A stretch of DNA of 61,392 nt from Streptococcus orisratti DSM 15617. Its GTDB lineage: Bacteria; Bacillota; Bacilli; Lactobacillales; Streptococcaceae. Position 1 is the first letter of the stretch, and every line of letters starts with the position of its first letter. Under the pieces are notes generated by a model. It did no database searches. It saw only the letters and a list, made by a program, of their open reading frames with translations, and had not been told where the DNA came from. The translations under genes were made by a program, and so were the position numbers. The stretch is taken from contig NZ_KB904452.1 in assembly GCF_000380105.1 (NCBI RefSeq), positions 1 through 61,392 of the forward strand. Direction: 5' to 3'. Positions 56,482-61,392 of the stretch are shown piece by piece.

Positions 56482-58101
56482 TTGCTTACAGTTTCAGATG
56501 TGTCACTGCGTTTCAGTGATAGAAAATTATTTGATGATGTTAATATCAAGTTTACAGCAGGGAACACTTATGGGTTAATTGGTGCCAATGGTGCAGGTAA
56601 ATCAACTTTTCTTAAAATATTAGCAGGGGACATTGAACCATCAACAGGTCACATTTCACTCGGTCCAGACGAGCGCCTATCTGTTCTTCGTCAAAATCAT
56701 TTTGACTATGAAGAAGAAAGAGCCATCGATGTTGTTATTATGGGAAATGAGCGTCTTTATAATATCATGAAAGAAAAAGATGCTATTTATATGAAAGCTG
56801 ATTTTTCAGACGAAGATGGTGTGCGTGCTGCAGAATTGGAGGGAGAATTTGCAGAGCTAGGTGGCTGGGAAGCTGAAAGCGAGGCTTCACAACTACTCCA
56901 AAATTTGAATATTCCAGAAGAACTTCATTATCAAAATATGAGTGAACTGGCCAACGGTGATAAGGTAAAGGTTCTTCTTGCTAAAGCGCTTTTTGGTAAA
57001 CCTGATGTTCTTCTTCTTGATGAGCCGACCAATGGTTTGGATATTCAGTCTATTTCTTGGTTAGAAGATTTCTTGATTGATTTCGAGAATACTGTAATTG
57101 TTGTATCCCACGACCGTCACTTTTTAAATAAAGTGTGCACTCATATGGCTGACCTTGATTTTGGTAAAATTAAACTCTATGTTGGTAACTATGATTTCTG
57201 GAAGCAGTCTTCAGAATTAGCTGCACGTCTGCAAGCCGATCGTAATGCCAAGGCAGAGGAAAAAATCAAAGAATTACAGGATTTTATTGCTCGCTTTTCT
57301 GCGAATGCTTCTAAATCTAAGCAAGCAACCTCTCGTAAGAAAATGCTTGATAAAATTGAATTGGAAGAGATTGTTCCTTCTAGTCGTAAATACCCATTTA
57401 TTAACTTTAAAGCAGAGCGTGAGATGGGAAATGACTTTGTAACAGTTGAAAATCTTTCGGTGAAAATTGATGGTGAAACCGTTATTGACAATATTAGTTT
57501 CATTTTACGTCCAGGTGATAAGGCTGCAATCATCGGACAAAACGATATTCAGACGACAGCACTTATGCGGGCATTGATGGATGATATTGATTATGAAGGT
57601 ACTATCAAATGGGGTGTGACAACTAGTCGTTCTTACTTACCCAAGGATAATACAAAAGACTTCGCTTCTGGAGAATCTATTTTAGAGTGGCTTCGCCAAT
57701 TTGCTGAGAAAGGTGAAGATGATGATACATTTCTTCGTGGTTTCTTAGGGCGTATGCTCTTTTCAGGAGATGAAGTTAACAAGTCTGTCAACGTTTTATC
57801 AGGTGGTGAGAAAGTGCGCGTGATGCTCTCAAAACTTATGCTCCTAAAATCAAATGTTCTGATTTTGGATGATCCAACCAACCACTTGGATTTGGAATCT
57901 ATTTCAAGTTTGAATGATGGCATCAAAGATTTTAAGGAATCTGTTATTTTTGCCAGCCATGATCATGAGTTTATTCAAACAATTGCAAATCACATTGTTG
58001 TCATTTCGAAAAATGGTGTGATTGATCGAATTGACGAAACCTATGATGAATTTCTTGAAAATGAGGAAGTGCAATCTAAAGTTAAAGAACTTTGGAAATA
58101 A
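56482..58101 (+). CDS. ABC-F family ATPase (YbiT-like)
   Basis: The 539-residue soluble protein has two ABC domains, no membrane segment, and a linker of about 80 residues. First domain: Walker A GANGAGKSTFL, Walker B DVLLLDEPTNGLD. Second domain: signature LSGGEKVRVML, Walker B NVLILDDPTNHLD. The second Walker A is degenerate (IGQNDIQTTAL, lacking GKS/T). The start is TTG behind a GGTGAGG SD. ABC-F proteins act on the ribosomal E site; YbiT-type members are translation factors rather than classic resistance proteins. Confidence 0.92.
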   Translation: MLTVSDVSLRFSDRKLFDDVNIKFTAGNTYGLIGANGAGKSTFLKILAGDIEPSTGHISLGPDERLSVLRQNHFDYEEERAIDVVIMGNERLYNIMKEKDAIYMKADFSDEDGVRAAELEGEFAELGGWEAESEASQLLQNLNIPEELHYQNMSELANGDKVKVLLAKALFGKPDVLLLDEPTNGLDIQSISWLEDFLIDFENTVIVVSHDRHFLNKVCTHMADLDFGKIKLYVGNYDFWKQSSELAARLQADRNAKAEEKIKELQDFIARFSANASKSKQATSRKKMLDKIELEEIVPSSRKYPFINFKAEREMGNDFVTVENLSVKIDGETVIDNISFILRPGDKAAIIGQNDIQTTALMRALMDDIDYEGTIKWGVTTSRSYLPKDNTKDFASGESILEWLRQFAEKGEDDDTFLRGFLGRMLFSGDEVNKSVNVLSGGEKVRVMLSKLMLLKSNVLILDDPTNHLDLESISSLNDGIKDFKESVIFASHDHEFIQTIANHIVVISKNGVIDRIDETYDEFLENEEVQSKVKELWK

Positions 58102-58130
58102 AATAAAAGGCGTTAGCGCCTTTTATTTTT
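58101..58130 (+). terminator. Terminator of the ABC-F gene
   Basis: AAAAGGCG-TTAG-CGCCTTTT followed by ATTTTT, directly behind the stop codon. Confidence 0.9.
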
Positions 58131-58150
58131 ACAGTAACGAGGAGACTACA

Positions 58151-60733
58151 ATGACTACTTTATTAAAAAAATATCAAACGATTATAGTGTTTTTGCTAAG
58201 CTTTATGGTACCTGTGGTCATCCTTTTTTTGGTATTTCTATCGCAGAATATCTATTGGAATAGTGAACGGACGATTTTAGCCAGCGATGGTTTTCATCAG
58301 TATGTTATTTTTGCGCAGAACCTCCGAAATATTTTGCATGGTTCAGATAGTATTTTTTACACCTTTACAAGTGGGCTAGGCTTGAATTTCTATGCTTTAA
58401 TTAGCTATTATCTCGGAAGTTTTTTGTCACCGTTAGTTTACTTCTTTGATTTAAAAAGTATGCCAGACGCCATTTACATCTTTACGTTAATCAAGGTTGG
58501 GTTGATAGGGTTGTCAACTTATTATAGTCTTAGTAAAATGTATTCGAAAATCATCAAGCCATTCATATTAGTTTTATCAACGTCCTATGCGTTAATGAGT
58601 TTTACAATAAGCCAAATTGAAATTAATATGTGGTTAGATGTGTTTGTTTTAATTCCTCTGATATTATTGGGTTTGAATCGTTTACTAAATCAGCAAAAAT
58701 TTGTCCTTTACTACATCTGCCTAACTTTGCTTTTTATCCAAAACTATTATTTTGGATTTATGGCTACCATCTTTTTGACACTATATTTTTTAGTACAATT
58801 ACAAGTGGACTGGTCATGGAAAGTAATTTTTCGGAAAACAATTAACTTTACAATTGTGTCAATATTATCAGGTTTATCAAGTAGTATTATGCTACTACCG
58901 ACCTTTTTAGACTTATCTACACATGGTGAAGAATTAACTAAGATAACAAAAATCTTTACAGAAGATAGCTGGTACCTAGATTTCTTTGCTAAAAATTTCA
59001 TAGGAGCCTATGATACAACAAAATTTGGTGCAATTCCTATGATTTCAGTAGGGATTTTACCTCTTATTTTAGCTTTAGTATTTTTTACGTTAAAGACAGT
59101 AAGGTGGCAGGTGCGCTTGGCTTATGGTATTTTGATCGCTTTTATTCTGTCAAGCTTTTATTTACAACCTTTGGATCTGTTGTGGCAAGGAATACATGCC
59201 CCAAATATGTTTTTACATCGCTATGCTTGGGTGTTATCAACAATTATAATTTTATTAGCAGCGGAAACTTTGACGCAATTGGATAATATTAAGTTGACAC
59301 AGTTTTTTTATCCTTTAGGACTTCTGGGACTAGGTTATTTGCTGACTTTTATCTTCAGAAAGCAATATGATTTTTTAACAGATACACAGTTTATATTGAC
59401 AGCGATTTTTTTGATTGCTTATCTTATTTTATTGGTAAGTTACTGCAAACATCAGTTGCCTAAAATAATTTTTGTAAGCTTTACACTTATCTTTACAATA
59501 TTTGAAGTTTCATTAAATACCTATTATCAAATTAGTGCTTTAGGTTCAGAATGGGTATTTCCAACCAGAGAAGGATATGAGAGAAATTTATCGGACATTG
59601 ACAGTCTTGTCAAATATACGCAAGAGAGTAATACGACTTTTTATCGTATGGAACGTGTATTGGCACAAACAGGAAATGATAGCATGAAATACAACTATAA
59701 TGGCATTTCCCAATTTTCTTCCATTAGAAATACAACTTCAAGTAGCGTCTTAGATCGACTAGGGTTTAAATCTTCGGGTACAAATCTTAATCTTCGTTAT
59801 CAAAATAATACAATTCTAATGGATAGTTTATTTGCAATTAAGTATAATCTGTCAGAGACCCCTATTAATAAATTTGGTTTTAATTTACAAAAGACGGTAG
59901 GAGCAACTTCCTTGTACCAGAACCAATATTCAGCTCAGATGGCTTTATTGACAAATGACGTTTACAGCGATGTCAATTTTACAGTTAATACTCTTGATAA
60001 TCAAACAAATTTTATCAATAAAATAACGGGTTTATCGGAACACTATTTTTATCGTCTGAATTCTCAAATTGTAACTGGAGGTAGTTCACTCAATGGTAGA
60101 GTTACAACTAATAATCAAAACACTGGGGACGCTAACATAACGTATAGAGTTAGCATTCCCAGAGATACTCAACTTTATGTCAGCATGCCGAACATAACAT
60201 TCACAAATGATAATAGGGAAGATGTCCAAATTACAGTATCTGGAAGAACATCACTTTATACAACAGATAATGCCTACAGCTTTTTTGACATAGGCTATTT
60301 TAAGGCTGGACAGACAATTGATATAACTTTTGTTTTTCCAGAGAATAGTCAGGTATCTTTTAATAGTCCGAATTTTTATGAACTAAATATTGAGAGCTTT
60401 CAAAAAGCTGCAGAAGCTCTCTCTAGTCAAAACGTTAGCGTTAAAACGCAAGGGAATAAAGTAATCACCAAATATTCAGCTACAAAAGACAGCTCTATAC
60501 TATTCACTCTACCTTACGATAAAGGTTGGCACGCGAGCCAAAGTGGAAAGAAAATAAAAATTTCCAGAGCACAAGGTGGTTTTATGAAGGTTGATGTGCA
60601 AAAAGGCAAGGGAGAAGTTACTCTGAGTTTTGTTCCAAATGGTTTAAAAGAAGGAACAATCCTGTCAATTATAGGCCTCATAAGTTTTGTATTATACTCA
60701 AGAACTATGAAAAGAAAAGTTATTCGAATTTGA
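58151..60733 (+). CDS. YfhO-family multi-spanning membrane protein
   Basis: The start MTTLLKKYQTIIVFLLSFMV at 58151 has a GAGGAGA SD and gives 860 residues; a longer upstream frame overlaps the ABC-F gene and was rejected. There are about 13 membrane segments in the first 500 residues, with the early DGFHQYVIFAQNLRNILHGS loop typical of YfhO, then an extracellular domain (about 520-830) and a last membrane helix. YfhO proteins are GT-C-like and in Bacillus and Listeria glycosylate lipoteichoic acid. A long palindrome follows. Confidence 0.88.
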   Translation: MTTLLKKYQTIIVFLLSFMVPVVILFLVFLSQNIYWNSERTILASDGFHQYVIFAQNLRNILHGSDSIFYTFTSGLGLNFYALISYYLGSFLSPLVYFFDLKSMPDAIYIFTLIKVGLIGLSTYYSLSKMYSKIIKPFILVLSTSYALMSFTISQIEINMWLDVFVLIPLILLGLNRLLNQQKFVLYYICLTLLFIQNYYFGFMATIFLTLYFLVQLQVDWSWKVIFRKTINFTIVSILSGLSSSIMLLPTFLDLSTHGEELTKITKIFTEDSWYLDFFAKNFIGAYDTTKFGAIPMISVGILPLILALVFFTLKTVRWQVRLAYGILIAFILSSFYLQPLDLLWQGIHAPNMFLHRYAWVLSTIIILLAAETLTQLDNIKLTQFFYPLGLLGLGYLLTFIFRKQYDFLTDTQFILTAIFLIAYLILLVSYCKHQLPKIIFVSFTLIFTIFEVSLNTYYQISALGSEWVFPTREGYERNLSDIDSLVKYTQESNTTFYRMERVLAQTGNDSMKYNYNGISQFSSIRNTTSSSVLDRLGFKSSGTNLNLRYQNNTILMDSLFAIKYNLSETPINKFGFNLQKTVGATSLYQNQYSAQMALLTNDVYSDVNFTVNTLDNQTNFINKITGLSEHYFYRLNSQIVTGGSSLNGRVTTNNQNTGDANITYRVSIPRDTQLYVSMPNITFTNDNREDVQITVSGRTSLYTTDNAYSFFDIGYFKAGQTIDITFVFPENSQVSFNSPNFYELNIESFQKAAEALSSQNVSVKTQGNKVITKYSATKDSSILFTLPYDKGWHASQSGKKIKISRAQGGFMKVDVQKGKGEVTLSFVPNGLKEGTILSIIGLISFVLYSRTMKRKVIRI

Positions 60734-60759
60734 ATGATTCTACGTTGAGAAAAAAATTT

Positions 60760-60818
60760 AATGGAAATACAAGGCTCCCCTTCTTATCAATGAGAAAGGG
60801 GAGTCTTGTATTTCCATT
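60760..60818. terminator. 59-bp imperfect palindrome after the YfhO gene
   Basis: Arms of about 25 bases (AATGGAAATACAAG and its complement outside, CTCCCCTT/AAGGGGAG inside) enclose a short loop. A T-run follows on the minus strand only, so it is a terminator for leftward reading and possibly a processing hairpin for the YfhO mRNA. Confidence 0.7.
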
Positions 60819-60842
60819 ATTAACGGTGATGTATATTTTAGG

Positions 60843-60873
60843 AAAAAATAAAAATCCTAAGAAAACTTAGGAT
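60843..60873 (-). terminator. Terminator of the tRNA-Glu/tRNA-Asn unit
   Basis: On the minus strand ATCCTAA-loop-TTAGGAT is followed by TTTTATTTTTT. Confidence 0.85.
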
Positions 60874-60885
60874 AGTGTCTTATCA

Positions 60886-60959
60886 CTCCGGCAGCAAGAC
60901 TCGAACTTGCGACATCATGATTAACAGTCATGCGCTACTACCAACTGAGCTATGCCGGA
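60886..60959 (-). tRNA. tRNA-Asn (anticodon GTT)
   Basis: Cloverleaf on the minus strand: acceptor TCCGGCA/TGCCGGA with discriminator G, D-arm AGCTCAGTTGGTAGTAGC, anticodon loop CTGTTAA (GTT), and T-arm AGTTCGAGTC. CCA is not encoded. Confidence 0.95.
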
Positions 60960-60989
60960 TAAAGAAAAAAACTGCTAGGCAGTAATTTA

Positions 60990-61061
60990 TAGTCCGTACG
61001 GGATTCGAACCCGTGTTACCGCCGTGAAAAGGCGGTGTCTTAACCCCTTGACCAACGGACC
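60990..61061 (-). tRNA. tRNA-Glu (anticodon TTC)
   Basis: Cloverleaf on the minus strand: acceptor GGTCCGT/ACGGACT, D-arm TTGGTCAAGGGGTTAAGAC, anticodon loop CTTTTCA (TTC), and T-arm GGTTCGAATCC. It is the first gene of a two-tRNA transcript with tRNA-Asn, 30 bp apart. Confidence 0.95.
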
Positions 61062-61085
61062 ATATTCACTAACAGAACAAAGACT

Positions 61086-61114
61086 ATTCTACCTAAAAAT
61101 AACACTACTGTCAA
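61086..61114 (-). promoter_or_regulatory. Promoter of the tRNA-Glu/tRNA-Asn unit
   Basis: On the minus strand TTGACA-N17-TAGAAT, with the -10 ending 24 bp from the tRNA-Glu 5' end. The IS30 copy starts only 22 bp upstream of the -35. Confidence 0.9.
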
Positions 61115-61136
61115 TACTTTTTTTAAAAATTTTTTC

Positions 61137-61392
61137 CCCCACTTGTCAAGTCAAGTGCAACAAGTTCATTGATAACTAGAGTTCCAGAGGTTAAGCTGTT
61201 TGGGCTAGCCCAAACAAAATATTTGCGGTTTTATACTTGTGAAGTCGTCTAGGTCTGTCATTGATAGCAGAGACGTAGTGATTGAGTTCTTCTGTCGTTA
61301 GTGAGTTAAGAGAGACACCTTTTGGGAGAAACTCTCTCAAGAGACCATTGAAATTTTCATTTGTTCCTCTTTCATGAGAAGCATAAGGATGG
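61137..61392 (-). mobile_element. IS30-family insertion sequence, partial (right window edge)
   Basis: This is the inverted counterpart of 28-283. It carries the element end and the 3' part of the transposase on the minus strand and runs out of the window. It differs from the left copy at one base (61297). Confidence 0.85.
61191..61392 (-). CDS. IS30-family transposase, C-terminal fragment cut by the window edge
   Basis: The stop TAA is at 61191-61193 and the frame stays open to the window edge, giving 66 residues with the same SHERGTNENF...LPKG and RPRR features as the left copy. One codon differs (ACG Thr here, AAG Lys at 122-124). The copy may be intact beyond the window. Confidence 0.85.
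   Translation of the reverse strand, partial: HPYASHERGTNENFNGLLREFLPKGVSLNSLTTEELNHYVSAINDRPRRLHKYKTANILFGLAQTA

Noticed and set aside
56482..58101. ABC-F antibiotic-resistance determinant
   Set aside because: Sequence style is that of chromosomal YbiT-like factors in a core context, with no sign of transfer.

Overview
The window is a piece of low-GC Streptococcus chromosome that spans the replication origin. dnaA, dnaN and parB lie near 22-26 kb, and the housekeeping order around them (ftsH-hpt-tilS-divIC-S4 protein-mfd-pth-ychF ... DUF951-dnaN-dnaA-parB-htrA-rlmH) is the streptococcal one. The pilus locus and overall style suggest the S. bovis/equinus complex or a near relative, but I can only defend the genus. 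Both ends of the window lie inside nearly identical copies of one IS30-family transposase gene in inverted orientation, so the window may be a whole assembly contig that stops at repeated IS copies.

Left of the origin (0.5-27 kb) every gene is on the minus strand, running away from oriC: the ftsH/hpt/tilS cell-division and tRNA-modification cluster, mfd, pth, ychF, then a roughly 9 kb pilus island (coiled-coil protein, signal peptidase I, 1633-aa LPXTG adhesin, backbone pilin, sortase C), a small XRE regulator, DUF951, dnaN, dnaA, parB and htrA. DnaA boxes occur in three intergenic spaces: dnaN-dnaA, dnaA-parB and htrA-rlmH. A promoter just after mfd carries a perfect CiaR box and seems to drive a cia-dependent small RNA; htrA carries a second CiaR box.

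Right of the origin (27-61 kb) lie rlmH, tRNA-Arg, veg, dnaB, rplI, gdpP, mnmG, a RpiB-like isomerase flanked by a 100-bp direct repeat, a divergent HxlR/SnoaL pair, mnmA, the L-serine dehydratase operon with two phosphatase-like genes, two secreted cell-wall proteins, the ECF transporter core (ecfA1-A2-T) with pgsA, rodZ and two M16 peptidase-like genes, yaaA-recF, guaB, a decayed IS30 element, a tryptophan T-box operon (GNAT acetyltransferase-trpS), a YitT protein, an ABC-F ATPase, a YfhO-like membrane protein and tRNA-Asn/tRNA-Glu. Most genes here (20 of 31 protein genes, plus the three tRNAs) point toward oriC, against replication. Their order is opposite to the one I recall in S. pneumoniae, so the block may be inverted.

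The main themes are replication and segregation (dnaA, dnaN, dnaB, recF, parB and two parS-like sites), translation and tRNA modification (tilS, mnmG, mnmA, rlmH, pth, rqcP, trpS), envelope biogenesis (ftsH, htrA, divIC, rodZ, pgsA, gdpP, pilus, wall hydrolases, yfhO), and CiaRH control. I saw no CRISPR array, rRNA gene or prophage.
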